Origin: Dendrophyllia cribrosa
Taxonomy: Eukaryota; Cnidaria; Anthozoa; Scleractinia; Dendrophylliidae
Direction: 5' to 3'
Length of the DNA stretch: 64,000 nt
Assembly (NCBI GenBank): GCA_024195265.1
Contig: JAJLRJ010000006.1
Location: 4,326,407-4,390,406 of the forward strand
Part shown: piece after piece, positions 45,548 to 56,742 of the stretch
Layout of the letters: the number at the start of each line of letters is the position of its first letter
Position numbering within the stretch: position 1 is the stretch's first letter
Notes under the pieces: generated by a model
Database searches by the model: none
What the model was told of the DNA's origin: nothing
The model's input: only the letters and a program-made list of their open reading frames with translations
Made by a program: the position numbers and the translations under genes

Positions 45548-48390
45548 CTATTGTTGTAGAGCATTCAGCGCTCTTTGCGCGGCGGTTGACTTGGCAATTC
45601 GGTAATTTCTTCCGATGCCAACAAATGTACCACAGCCAGACACAGTCAAGGTGCTCTTGAATTTACCGTCCACCATTCTCTCCACCGGCCTACAACAACA
45701 AACAGTTCCTACATTAAAAATATGGCAACACTCTTTTGGGGCTGAAAGAAAGTTACGATATAATGGAAATCAAAACGACGTACGCGGAAAGTAAGCCGTA
45801 CGGAAGCAAAAGCGGAATCGAAAGAAAAAGAAAACCTTCTGATCCTTCAGATTTCGATTCCGCCGAGCTAACGATTCCGATTGAGACCCGTTTTTTTTTT
45901 TTCTTATTAGAACGTAAGATTTCTTACGCTTCCGACTCCGACTTTTCTTCCGATTACGTTGCTTGTTGAAACCAGCCCTAAACGAGTATTTCCGGAATCT
46001 GGCGCTCGCTATACAAGAGATTCTAAACAGTGTTAAGCCAAGGCAAGCCGTCTGCTGACTAAATAACGATTTTAAAACAAAAAAGTAAACTGTGTCCCAC
46101 GCTTGTGACATGATGAACAATGCGTCTTTCTCATTTCATTACCGGGCTGAACATTTACCGTCTTTCTAATCTTTAATTATCACATAACTGCCCACAGGGT
46201 AAAAATAAATTAATACATACGAAAACTTGGCCGCATTTGGCATCATCTCCAGCAGCTTTCTGATGGCCGACATGGGAGGATTAGCAGAGTAATAATCTAC
46301 ACAATGAAAAGCATGTCACAGGTTTAAGTGGAGAGACAAGATATTCAACAGAGAACTGTACAAAAGAATTTTATGTTTTCAGTGAACTCTATCTAAGCTG
46401 GACACCCTCTAGACCAGCTCCAGCTGTCCGCCTTAGAGAGGTGTCTGCTTTGTAGATAGTTTAGGTGCAGACAATAAAGTGAAATTAGGCCGGGACCAGC
46501 CTAGCACTAATGTCCACCATAGAGAGGTCTCTGCCTTACAGGGGAATTTGCCTTTCAGGGGAGTCTGCCTAACATGGGAGTCTGCCTAACAGGGGTGTCC
46601 GCATTACATGGGGTGTCTGCCTTACAGGGGTGTCTGCCCTACAGGGGTGTCCACCTTACATGGGGTGTCTGCCTCACAGGGGTGTCCACCTTACAGGGGT
46701 TCGCCTTGCAGGGGTGTCCGCCTTACAGGGGTGTCCGCCTTACAGGGGTATCAGCCTTCAGAGAGTTGACAGAAGTTCTCCTTTTTTATTAGTTAGTTCC
46801 TCTCGTAACTGTTATTGATGAAATCCTATGGTGTGACCATTCAAATGAAACCTCCTCGGCAGTACGTTTACATGGTACAATTTGTTTTTCAATATTTTAT
46901 AAAATGAAATTTGAAAATTTTTCTTGAATTTTGATTTTTGGCACTCTTGGGAGTTAGAAGGTTAAAAATGTATTAATTCAGATCAGTGTGGAGAATTTAG
47001 GAGTGAACTCACCAATAGAGAGCTTCAGTAATGTAGATCTAATTTTGATGTCTGTCAAAGAAATCCTATGGTGTGACCATTCAAATAAAACCTCTTCAGC
47101 AGTACTTTTGCATGGTACCATTTGTTCTAACTTTTGAGTCAGTTGATGAAATCCTATGGTGTGACCATTCAAATGAAACCTCTTCAGCAGTACTTTTGCA
47201 TGGTACCATTTGTTCTAACTTTTGAGTCAGTTGATGAAATCCTATGGTGTGACCATTCAAATAAAACCTCTTCAGCAGTACTTTTGCATGGTACCATTTG
47301 TTCTAACTTTTGAGTCTGTTGACGAAATCCTATGGTGTGACCATTTAAATAAAACCTTTTCAGCAGTACTTTTGCATGGTACCATTTGTTCTAACTTTTG
47401 AGTCAGTTGATGAAATCCTATGGTGTGACCATTCAAATAAAACCTCTTCAGCAGTACTTTTGCATGGTACCATTTGTTCTAACTTATGAGTTTGTTGACG
47501 AAATCCTATGGTGTGACCATTCAAATAAAACCTCTTCAGCAGTACTTTTGCATGGTACCATTTGTTCTAACTTTTGAGTCAGTTGATGAAATCCTATGGT
47601 GTGACCATTCAAATAAAACCTCTTCAGCAGTACTTTTGCATGGTACCATTTGTTCTAACTTTTGAGTCTGTTGACGAAATCCTATGGTTTGACCATTCAA
47701 ATAAAACCTCTTCAGCAGTACTTTTGCATGGTACCATTTGTTCTAACTTTTTAGTCTGTTGATGAAATCCTATGGTGTGACCATTCGAATAAAACCTCTT
47801 CAGCAGTACTTTTGCATGGTGCCATTTGTTCTAACTTTTGAGTCTGTTGATGAAATCCTATGGTTTGACCATTCAAATAAAACCTCTTCAGCAGTACTTT
47901 TGCATGGTACCATTTGTTCTAACTTTTGAGTCTGTTGATGAAATCCTATGGTTTGACCATTCAAATAAAACCTCTTCAGCAGTACTTTTGCATGGTGCCA
48001 TTTGTTCTAACTTTTGAGTCTGTTGATGAAATCCTATGGTTTGACCATTCAAATAAAACCTCTTCAGCAGTACTTTTGCATGGTACCATTTGTTCTAACT
48101 TTTGAGTCTGTTGATGAAATCCTATGGTTTGACCATTCAAATAAAACCTCTTCAGCAGTACTTTTGCATGGTACCATTTGTTTTTCAATATTGTATAAAG
48201 GAGTGAACTTACCAATAGAGGGTTTGAGTATCGGCTGGTAGACTTGCCACACCATGTCCAGGTCCTGTCCACAGTCCACGTACAAAGCACCGGCCACGGC
48301 TTCGAACAAATCACCCAACACCTTTGGTACCTCGACTTCTGTAGACTCCTCACTATCATCACTCCTCAGAACAAACACACTGGAATAAAT
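45548..48390 (-). CDS. DICER1: Dicer 3' exons, copy B (partial; upstream exons not in window)
   Basis: Exons 48390-48213, 46296-46221 and 45689-45548 match those of copy A, ending in the same TAG. They encode the C-terminal half of RNase IIIb, a linker and the dsRBD. Dicer cuts long dsRNA and pre-miRNAs; these exons carry part of one catalytic centre and a dsRNA-binding domain. This copy is the one that could belong to a full Dicer gene, because only it is contiguous with sequence to the right. However, no further Dicer exon is seen between 48391 and 64000, where the GPCR array lies on the other strand. The gene either has a very large intron containing the array, or it is broken here. Confidence 0.8.
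46531..46762. repeat. 17-18-bp minisatellite (copy B)
   Basis: Counterpart of 33121-33350 with the same number of units as far as I can tell. Confidence 0.85.
46818..48192. repeat. 88-bp minisatellite beside the Dicer exon, expanded (copy B)
   Basis: Thirteen regular units with cores every 88 bp from about 47077 to 48133, plus the detached unit at about 46837; copy A has six regular units. Variants (GTGTGACC versus GTTTGACC, ATGAAACC versus ATAAAACC) cluster at the right end, suggesting local amplification of the last few units. Confidence 0.92.
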
Positions 48391-48682
48391 CTGCATACAA
48401 AGAAACAAACAGTGTATTTCTCAAACTCATTCCAGCTGATTCCACTGTAGTTAAGAGGAACCTGGTTATCCGGCCATCACAATGCCACCATCTGGCTGGT
48501 CTCATGTACCGTAAATCATCTACTAATTCCCTGCTGTCAAAAAAGCCTCCCCTCTCCTACTGCCTCGTACCCAGGCGCTTATTGGGATTTTCGGCGGGAG
48601 GACCGCGAGGCCCGCGGGAAATCTGGACAGGGGGCGCAAAGGACCAATGGAATTGAGTACAAAGGCAGATCATGTTGCCATA

Positions 48683-48827
48683 TAGACCCTTTTAATAAAT
48701 ACCACGATGCATCATTTTCCGCTAATGACGTCAAACATATTCTTTTGAATTGCAAGAGAATTCAAAAGAATATGTTTGACGTTATTAGCGGAAAATGATG
48801 CATCGTGGTATTTATTAAAAGTGTCTA
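48683..48827. mobile_element. Near-perfect hairpin MITE present only in copy B
   Basis: TAGACCCTTTTAATAAATAC at the left end is inverted at the right end (one mismatch), and about 66 bp of arm pair around a loop of about 7 bp near GCAAGAG. Copy A has the empty site (34660-34668, CATATAGATTTG). The target duplication is TA if the ends are read as TAGAC, or TATAG if read as GAC/ACC. No coding capacity. Confidence 0.85.
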
Positions 48828-49119
48828 TAGATTTGACTTTATTCTGCCTCAGCAGGCATATCCTCTGAGCTTCGCGCATGAGTAAAATGGAGAGCTTAAG
48901 CAACGAAATGTTGCTTCAAGGAACTTCATACGTCTTTTATCAATGCGGGGCGATATTTCTTCTTCGGAAGTCAAAACCGAAGAAGCGGAGTTTTAAAGAA
49001 TTTTCAAGCAGCCGGGGGACTTCACCGTAAAATAAATTACATTTTTCGATGGGAATTTATGTTGATATCAATTTGTGATTGACTTTTTCTTTGTGTTCTT
49101 GTAAGTTTTGGAGATATAT

Positions 49120-49263
49120 CTTATTGACCAAGCGCTTGGGCCGTGCTGGGAGAATATCGGCCCGAGGTCTTGACAGTACGGACCGAGCGCAGCGAGCTCC
49201 GTACAGAAAAGACCGAGGGTCGATATTCTCCCAGTACGGTCCCGAGCAAGCTTGGTTAATAAG
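49120..49263. repeat. Palindromic element (copy B)
   Basis: Counterpart of 34943-35086 with a few mismatches in the left arm. Confidence 0.65.
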
Positions 49264-50107
49264 AGATTTATTCCACGAATCCTTTTATCCAATTAAGTTG
49301 TATATTTAATGGCAATTGGCGATATAACATGGAAATTAAGAAAGCAAAATGTCTTTATTTTAGGGGCAATCTGTCCCTTAAAGTTGCCGATTCTGTTCCA
49401 TGTCAAGACAATAATAAAAACATTTGAACATGTTGAAAGTAGAATTTAGTAATGATATAATATGCAATCACGCCCTCTCCCGTACGCGTTTTGCTTTTAA
49501 ACATGAACTAATGAATATTTGAATAAAATTCTTCAAAAGAAGATTTTGTTGTCCATTTTTATGTTTGCTCATTCATTACATAGGTTGAAAAGCGATTTCA
49601 TGTAAACAAAACAAGACTTGAATTCAGTTATAGTTCTAACTTCACACGCGTCGCCTTACGCAAAGATGTCAAATGTATTCAATATCTCAGATAAGTTCTG
49701 TTACAATTAGAAGCGTGCATCCGAATCTATTTCGCTACATTTTATATTTTTCAATTTGGTTTTTCAGCAAGCAACAAAGTCAACGTGTCATATCTCATCA
49801 ATACGTTCAATGGAACCACCAGCTGGCTATATTTCAGCCAACAAGAAAACAATTTACCCAATTAAATGATAAGTAATGTATAAAACTATCGAGTGCATAA
49901 AACGTTTAGTCCAAAAAGACCCAAAAACACAAAAACGAAGGGTTTTAAAACGGCACGCTAATTTGTATTTATAAACACTTGAATGTGATCTAATGGTTAA
50001 GTACATAATGGGTGTACTTAATGGCCAGTTAATGGAACTTTCTATTCAGGTGATAAAACAGGAAGAGACATGAAATGACACCCGGATTATTTGAAAATCG
50101 CCTCGCT

Positions 50108-50340
50108 TGCTTGTGTAACACCATTATAAAGTTGTCGTTGGCGGTGACTAACTGTTCTCGCCAAGTGGAAGTTCTCACGTAGTTATCTCTTTACAGGTCC
50201 AAACTAAAGCAGTCGAACGTTTTACTCGGCAATCCAAAGTTATCGTTGGCATTGACTAGCTGTTTTCACCAAGTGGAAGTTTTCACGTAGTTATACCTTT
50301 ACAGGTCCAAACTAAAGCGGTCGAACGTTCTCCTCAGCCC
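50108..50340 (+). repeat. 5' leader module, two tandem copies (GPCR unit 1)
   Basis: A module of about 108 bp (CAAGTGGAAGTTCTCACG, then TTTACAGGTCCAAACTAAAG, then GTCGAACGTT) occurs twice. Units 2 and 4 have one copy and unit 3 has two. TTTACAG in each module looks like a splice acceptor, so leader exons may vary. Confidence 0.7.
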
Positions 50341-50392
50341 AAAGTTCCTTTTACAAAGAGGTTTTAAAATCCGGCGGTACTCGTCAAGAATA

Positions 50393-51298
50393 ATGGCAAA
50401 TAGCACAAACGCGACGGATACAATATCATGGAGCACACCAACGGGCATAAACATATTTTTTTCAGCCCTGATCATTTTTCTATCCATCACCGCATGTCTT
50501 GGCAATACTCTGATCCTGATTGCTCTCTATAAAGTGTCGTCCATTTATCCACCAACAAAATGGTTGTTTGGATGTCTGGCAGTCACCGATCTTTGTGTTG
50601 GCCTTCTTTCTCTACCGCTCAACGCTATAAGTTATATTGATATGGATGGCATATCAACATATTTAGTTGTGAGTAGTGTTTCCTTTATAATGTTAATTCT
50701 AGTATCAGGCCAAACATCGGCCGCCATCAGTGTAGACAGACTTCTCGCTCTGTTGTTGCGAATGAGGTACAGACATGTTGTAACTTTACGGAGAGTTCGT
50801 ATAGTCAAAGGTTGTGTTTGGTTATTTGCTGTTTTAAACGCTGCTTTATGGACCGCAGAAATAATAGTCATTATCGATATTATTGATTTCCTTTTTTGGA
50901 CATTCTTTGGTTTAATAATACTTTCTATTGTAATTTCAACGTTGTGTTACATAAAGATTTTCTTTACTCTCCGCCATCAACAAGCTCAAATGCAAGACCA
51001 TGTTCAGTCAGATCTGAACGCAGGAGGAAATCCATTGAACATTGCACGATACAAGAAGACAGTGTGGAGCATAGCTTGGGTGCAGATGGCATTACTCATC
51101 TGCTATGCACCTTATACTATAATATATTTGATGTGGTATGGAAACATAGACTTTTCGACTGTTACATTAGTCACACTTCGATTTGCATTCTGTCTACTTT
51201 ATTTGAACTCGTCTCTTAACCCGATCCTTTACTGTTGGAGGATCAGAGATGTGAGACAGCAAGTGAAGAACATACTCCGCAAGTGTGCTCCTTGTTGA
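50393..51298 (+). CDS. Rhodopsin-class GPCR, array copy 1
   Basis: A 301-residue intronless receptor with seven hydrophobic helices. The N-terminus has two N-glycosylation sequons (NST at 3, NAT at 6). TM1 has GNTLIL (38-43). TM2 has LAVTDLCVG (62-70). TM3 ends in DRL instead of DRY (115-117). TM6 has WVQMALLICYAPY in place of the usual CWxP. TM7 ends NSSLNPILY (272-280, NPxxY), followed by a short tail with terminal Cys residues (KCAPC). There is no Cys at the top of TM3, and the second extracellular loop (around 162-168) is very short without Cys, so the usual disulfide is absent. That lack is also seen in the melanocortin/cannabinoid-type receptors, but I cannot assign a ligand. A candidate poly(A) signal AATAAA is at 51528-51533. 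The start is 290 bp from the duplication breakpoint. Confidence 0.85.
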   Translation: MANSTNATDTISWSTPTGINIFFSALIIFLSITACLGNTLILIALYKVSSIYPPTKWLFGCLAVTDLCVGLLSLPLNAISYIDMDGISTYLVVSSVSFIMLILVSGQTSAAISVDRLLALLLRMRYRHVVTLRRVRIVKGCVWLFAVLNAALWTAEIIVIIDIIDFLFWTFFGLIILSIVISTLCYIKIFFTLRHQQAQMQDHVQSDLNAGGNPLNIARYKKTVWSIAWVQMALLICYAPYTIIYLMWYGNIDFSTVTLVTLRFAFCLLYLNSSLNPILYCWRIRDVRQQVKNILRKCAPC

Positions 51299-52794
51299 AT
51301 TAAACAGTAGAGATGGGTTAGTATGTATGTAGTCATGCAATTTACAAGGGAAAGATAGACACTCGGCTTGTACATGTACCGATAGTAAAACATTGTATTA
51401 AAAAAGTTAGAACCGAGTGTTTTCATTCAAAGGATGTTAATCCTTTTACTCTAGTGTTAAACACTGAGATGTGTAATGCGATTCTATGTTTAAGTTAGTT
51501 GATGAAATCTAAAAGTGTGGTAATTAAAATAAAAAAAGCTGGTCTCCGGTTCTTTAGTGTGGTGTTTGTTCAAGCTAAAACAAGTGGCCGTAAGAAAGAG
51601 GTGGTTGAATTAGCGAGGTCATGTGTCCGTTAGGCAGGGTTCCACTGATCATACATGTAGACTCCGGTTTTTCGATGTGATTCGCCAGCTATAATTGTGA
51701 AGAAATGCGTTCACGTTTAGGAAGGAAAACATTCATGACAAAAATGAATACTTGCGAATTTTTATCTCCGTTTTCTTAGTCTGCGAAGCAGGGATAAACG
51801 GGACTAAGGGAAGAGGAAGGCCGGGGAAAAAATGCCAGTTCCCCCTTCTTTTTACGTATCCCCTCCTCCTTCCTTCCCCATTAACCCCTGCCCTATAATT
51901 AACGGTTTCATCCTCCCTCCTCGTTTCCCTTCACAGTCAATACAATAAACAACAGACAAATAATATAACCGGTACATTTTTTGCCGTACCAATCCGGTGC
52001 TCGCGAGCTTTGAGGGACCAGAAAAATCGAAAATAATTCAAATGTTTATGACAAACGCGAAACTACCCACTTTCACGTAGGAACGGGAAATGGCAGATGG
52101 CAACAGTTAGATTTTTGCCGTTCGCGTGAAAAACTGGGACTGATGCATTTTAAACATTTAACTCGTGTTATTTCAAATAAAAACGTTCACTTTTACTTTC
52201 ACAGTTTTAATCTTTTAGGTATAATGGGCGTTCATCAGCTAGTGAAGATGAGGATGTGACAGTCGTGAGCATTGTCATTTCCAACCAATTATTAGAGGAG
52301 CAACAAAACTTTTATTATTTTTACCTTAGATGACCGACTTACCTAGTGTTTGTTCTCGACAACTAGAAGTGTGTACGAACATGTTATCAGCTTGTATATT
52401 ATATAGTTCCTTAGCGAGCCACAAAATAAACATATCGTTTTTCCCCGAAATAAAAACTGAATAATCCTTAAGTCGCCTTTTGGCGACTAGCTGGAAACAA
52501 ATAGTATTCGATTCTAGAAAGACAAGATCGAACTATTTAAAAAAAGTATCGAATTCTGTTAGCCATCCGCTCTTGTCAATTATGCCATGTATTAAATCGC
52601 CCAACTACAATCTCGGAAAAAGACCAGTAACAGGCCAAAAATTAATACTATGCGTTTTAAACTCTTTTATCAATAGCTTATATTGAAATCTTAGCCATTA
52701 TAGTAATTATTTTATGTTATTTCATGTAACTTTAACTCGCCATTTTTAACACCTTGTAACATCAGATATGTATTTTTATCTTTTGAAACTGCAA

Positions 52795-53130
52795 TTTTCA
52801 AAATACGTATCACGCCTGGTTATATAATTTATGCTGTTCATTATGAAGCAGACATAAGCTCGCATGAAATCTTTATAAAAAAAGAACCGACAAAATAGAG
52901 CTCGAACTTGCTGTTACATGATTTTATGGTTTAATCTCACTTGTCAAGTTCTTCGCGAACGAAACTTTAAAAGTGAGATTAAACCACAAACAGCAGGTTC
53001 AAGCTCTATTTTGTCGGTTCATGAGTAATTATCAAGATTTCAAGCAAGCTTATGTTTGCTTCATAAAACGGCAAAAATTGTAGAACCAGACGTGAAACGT
53101 GTTTTGAAATAAATAATTAATGTGAACAAC
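52795..53130. repeat. Long fold-back element, GPCR unit 1
   Basis: Inner arms GAACCGACAAAATAGAGCTC..GGTTTAATCTCACTT are inverted around 52950, and outer arms (TTCAAAATACG.., TATGAAGCAGACATAAGC) are inverted at 53035-53120. Compared with units 2 and 3 it lacks about 21 bp of its left end. Confidence 0.75.
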
Positions 53131-53629
53131 AGAAGAAATTGCAAACATGTTTACGGGAAACGTGTTTCGTTGAAACATATTAATTCAAACATGTTTCACT
53201 GATGATATGAACACAGCATTAGAAGTGTGCATGAACCTTTTTTGCTATCTTTTTTCAATTACGTGTCAAATTATGACATCTCATAAGGTTTTAAAATTTA
53301 ACCACCAAATAGCTGTATTTTAGCCAACAGGAAAACAATATACTCAATTTAATGATAAGTAATGTATAAACCTCTCGAGTGCATAAAACGCGGTTTAGCC
53401 CTAAAACACCCAAAGATACAAAAACGAAGGGTTTTAAAAACGGCAAACTTGTTTGTATTTATAGACGGTTAGACGAGTGTGATCTGATGGTAAAGTGCAT
53501 AATGGATGTAGTTAATGGCCAGTTAATGGCACTTTCTATGCAGGTGATAAAAGAGGAGGTGACATGAAATGACACCCGAATTGTTCAGTGAAAAGCACTT
53601 CGCTTGCTTGTGCAGCACCATTACAAAGT

Positions 53630-53745
53630 TGTCGTTGGCAATGACAAACTGTTTTCACCAAGTGGAAGTTCTCACGTAGTTATACCTTTACAGGTCCAAA
53701 CTGAAGCCGCAGTCCAACGTTTTACTCAGTCCAAAGTTCCTTTTA
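53630..53745 (+). repeat. 5' leader module, single copy (GPCR unit 2)
   Basis: One copy of the CAAGTGGAAGTTCTCACG..TTTACAGGTCCAAACTGAAG module. Confidence 0.65.
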
Positions 53746-53780
53746 CACAGAGGTTTTAAAAGCAGCATTCGTCAAGAATA

Positions 53781-54689
53781 ATGGCAAACAGCACAAACGC
53801 GACGGATACAATATCATGGAGCACACCAACAGGCATGGACATATTTTTTTCAGCGCTGAACATTTTTCTATCCATCACCGCATGTCTTGGCAATACTCTG
53901 ATCCTGATTGCTCTCTATAAAGTGTCGTCCATTTATCCACCAACAAAATGGTTGTTTGGATGTCTGGCAGTCACCGATCTTTGTGTTGGCCTTCTTTTTC
54001 TACCGCTCAACGCTATAAGTTATATTGATATGGATGGCATATCAACATATTTAGTTGTGAGTAATGCTTCCTTTATCATGTTAATTCTAGTATCAGGCCT
54101 AACATCGGCCGCCATCAGTGTAGACAGACTTCTCGCTCTGTTGTTGCGAATGAGGTACAGACATGTTGTAACTTTACGGAGAGTTCGTATAGTCATAGGT
54201 TGTGTTTGGTTATTTGCTGTTTTAAACGGTGCTTTATGGACCGCAGAAATAATAGTCATTATCGATATTACTGATTTCCTTTTTTGGACATTCTTTGGTT
54301 TAATAATACTTTCTATTGTAATTTCAACGTTCTGTTACATAAAGATTTTCTTTAATCTCCGCCATCAACAAGCTCAAATGCAAGACCATGTTCAGTCAGA
54401 ACTGAACGCAGGAGGAAATCCATTGAACATTGCACGATACAAGAAGACAGTGTGGAGCATAGCTTGGGTGCAGATGGCATTACTCATCTGCTATGCACCT
54501 TATACTATAATATATTCGATAATCTGGTATGGAAACATAGCCTTTTCGACTGTTACATCAGTCACACTTCGATTTGCATTATGTCTACTTTATTTGAACT
54601 CGTCTCTTAACCCGATCCTTTACTGTTGGAGGATCAGAGATGTGAGACAGCAAGTGAAGAACATACTCCGCAAGTGTGCTCCTTGTTGA
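53781..54689 (+). CDS. Rhodopsin-class GPCR, array copy 2
   Basis: 302 residues, intact. Differs from copy 1 at scattered sites: MD for IN at 19-20, I27N, S73F, S95N/V96A, Q107L, K139I, A150G, I164T, L184F, T192N, D207E. The third extracellular loop is one residue longer (YSIIWYGNIAF for YLMWYGNIDF). The DRL, NPILY and C-terminal tail are unchanged. Changes lie mostly in helices and in the loop before TM7, where a ligand could be sensed. Confidence 0.85.
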   Translation: MANSTNATDTISWSTPTGMDIFFSALNIFLSITACLGNTLILIALYKVSSIYPPTKWLFGCLAVTDLCVGLLFLPLNAISYIDMDGISTYLVVSNASFIMLILVSGLTSAAISVDRLLALLLRMRYRHVVTLRRVRIVIGCVWLFAVLNGALWTAEIIVIIDITDFLFWTFFGLIILSIVISTFCYIKIFFNLRHQQAQMQDHVQSELNAGGNPLNIARYKKTVWSIAWVQMALLICYAPYTIIYSIIWYGNIAFSTVTSVTLRFALCLLYLNSSLNPILYCWRIRDVRQQVKNILRKCAPC

Positions 54690-56095
54690 ATTAAACAGTA
54701 GAGATGGGTTAGTATATATGTAGTCATGCAATTTACAAGGGAAAGATAGACACTCGGCTTGTACATGTACCGATAGTAAAACATTGTATTAAAAAAGTTA
54801 GAACCGAGTGTTTTCATTCAAAGGATGTTAATCCTTTTACCCTAGTGTTAAACACTGAGATGTGTGATGCGATTCTATGTTTAAGTTAGTTGATGAAATC
54901 TAAAAGTGTGGTAATTAAAATAAAAAAAGCTGGTCTCCGGTTCTTTAGTGTGGTGTTTGTTCAAGCTAAAACAAGTGGCCGTAAGAAAGAGGTGGTTGAA
55001 TTAACGAGGTCATGTGTCCGTTAGGCAGGGTTCCACTGATCATACATGTAGACTCCGGTTTTTCGATGTGATTTGCCAGCTATAATTGTGAAGAAATGCG
55101 TTCACTTTTAAGAAGGAAAACATTCATGACAAAAATGAATACTTGCGAATTTTTATCTCCGTTTTCTTAGTCTGCGAAGCAGGGATAAATGGGACTAAGG
55201 GAAGAGGAAGGGGAAAAAATGCCAGTTCCCCCTTCTTTTTACGTATCCCCTCCTCCTTCCTTCCCCATTAACCCCTGCCCTATAATTAACGGTTTCATCC
55301 CCCCTCCCCGTTTCCCTTCACAGTCAATACAATAAACAACAGACAGATAATATTACCGGTACATTTTTTGCCGTACCAATCCGGTGCTCGCGAGCTTTGA
55401 GGGACCAGAAAAATCGAAAATAATTCAAATGTTTATGACAAACGCGAAATTACCCACTTTCACGTAGGAACTGCAAACGGCAGATGGCAACAGTTATATT
55501 TTTGCCGTTCGCGTGAAAAACTGGGACTGATGCATTTTAAACATTCAACTCGTGTTATTTCAAATAAAAACGTTCACTTTTACTTTCACAGTTTTAATCT
55601 TTTAGGTATAGTGGGCGTTCATCAGCTAGTGAAGATGACGATGTGACAGTCGTGAGCATGGTCATTTCCAACCAATTATTAGAGGAGCAACAAAAGTTTT
55701 ATTATTTTTACCTTAGATGACCGACTTACCTAGTGTTTGTTCTCGACAACTAGAAGTGTGTACGAACATGTTATCAGCTTGTATATTATATAGTTCCTTA
55801 GCGAGCCACAAAATTAACATATCGTTTTTCCCCGAAATAAAAACTGAATAATACTTAAGTCGCCTTTTGGCGACTAGCTGGATACAAATACTTTTCTAGA
55901 AAGACGAAACCGAAATATTTTTTTTTTTAAAAAAAGTATCGAATTCTGTTAGCCATCCGCTCTTGTCAATTATGCCATGTATTAAATCGCCCAACTACAA
56001 TCTCGGAAAAAGACCAGTAACAGGCCAAAAATGAATACTATGCGTTTTAAACTCCTTTATCAATAGCTTATATTGAAATCTTAGCCATTATAGTA

Positions 56096-56282
56096 CAGTG
56101 GAACCCCGCCTTACGGTCACCTCGTTAATACGGTCACCTCGTTATTACGGTCACTTTTTTTTGTCCCGGCGAAACGCGCACCCATACATTTTCTTATAAT
56201 GAAATCCCGTTAATGCGGCCACCCCGTTAATACGGCCAAATTTTCATGGCCCGTCGGTGACCGTATTAAAGGGGTTCCACTG
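56096..56282. mobile_element. Tigger/pogo-like MITE, GPCR unit 2
   Basis: Ends CAGTGGAACCCC and GGGGTTCCACTG with TA on both sides (56094-56095, 56283-56284), and internal TACGGTCACCTCGTTA repeats. The equivalent place in unit 1 (about 52702, ATAGTAATTATT) is an empty TA site. TIR and TA target are as in pogo/Tigger elements. Confidence 0.8.
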
Positions 56283-56378
56283 TAATTATTTTATGTTATT
56301 TCATGTAACTTTAACTCGCCATTTTTAACACCTTGTAACATAAGATATGTATTTTTATCTTTTGAAACTGCAATTTTA

Positions 56379-56742
56379 TTGTTCACATTAACTGTTAATT
56401 TCAAAATACGTTTCATGCCTGGTTACATAATTTATGCTGTTCATTATGAAGCAGACATAAGCTCGCATGAAATCTTTATAAAAAAAGAACCGACAAAATA
56501 GAGCTCGAACTTGCTGTTACATGATTTTGTGGCTTAATCTCACTTGTCAAGTTCTTCGCGAACGAAACTTTAAAAGTGAGATCAGATTAAACCACAAACA
56601 GCAAGTTCGAGCTCTATTTTGTCGGTTCATGAGTAATTATCAAGATTTCATGCGAGCTTATGCATGTCTGCTTTATAAAACGGCAAAAATTGTAGAACCA
56701 GACGTGAAACGTGTTTTGAAATAAACAATTAATGTGAACAAC
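56379..56742. repeat. Long fold-back element, GPCR unit 2
   Basis: Full version: TTGTTCACATTAA at the left end is inverted at the right end. Arms of about 150 bp pair with few interruptions. Confidence 0.75.

Larger units (their letters stand above)
48391..49708. other. Spacer upstream of Dicer exons, copy B
   Basis: Contains the hairpin MITE and palindromic element listed separately. No Dicer exon upstream of the RNase IIIb exon is recognised. Confidence 0.5.
35896..50103. repeat. Tandem duplication, copy B (about 14.2 kb)
   Basis: Direct second copy of 21609-35895 in the same orientation. The offset is 14287 bp over the first part. Differences: an altered AT-rich stretch at about 41180-41215, loss of 0.92 kb, a longer AT tract at 45080-45145, seven extra 88-bp units, an extra hairpin MITE at 48683-48827, and a segment of about 31 bp at about 49832 that copy A has lost. 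The right edge at about 50103 lies 290 bp upstream of the first GPCR start codon. Confidence 0.93.
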
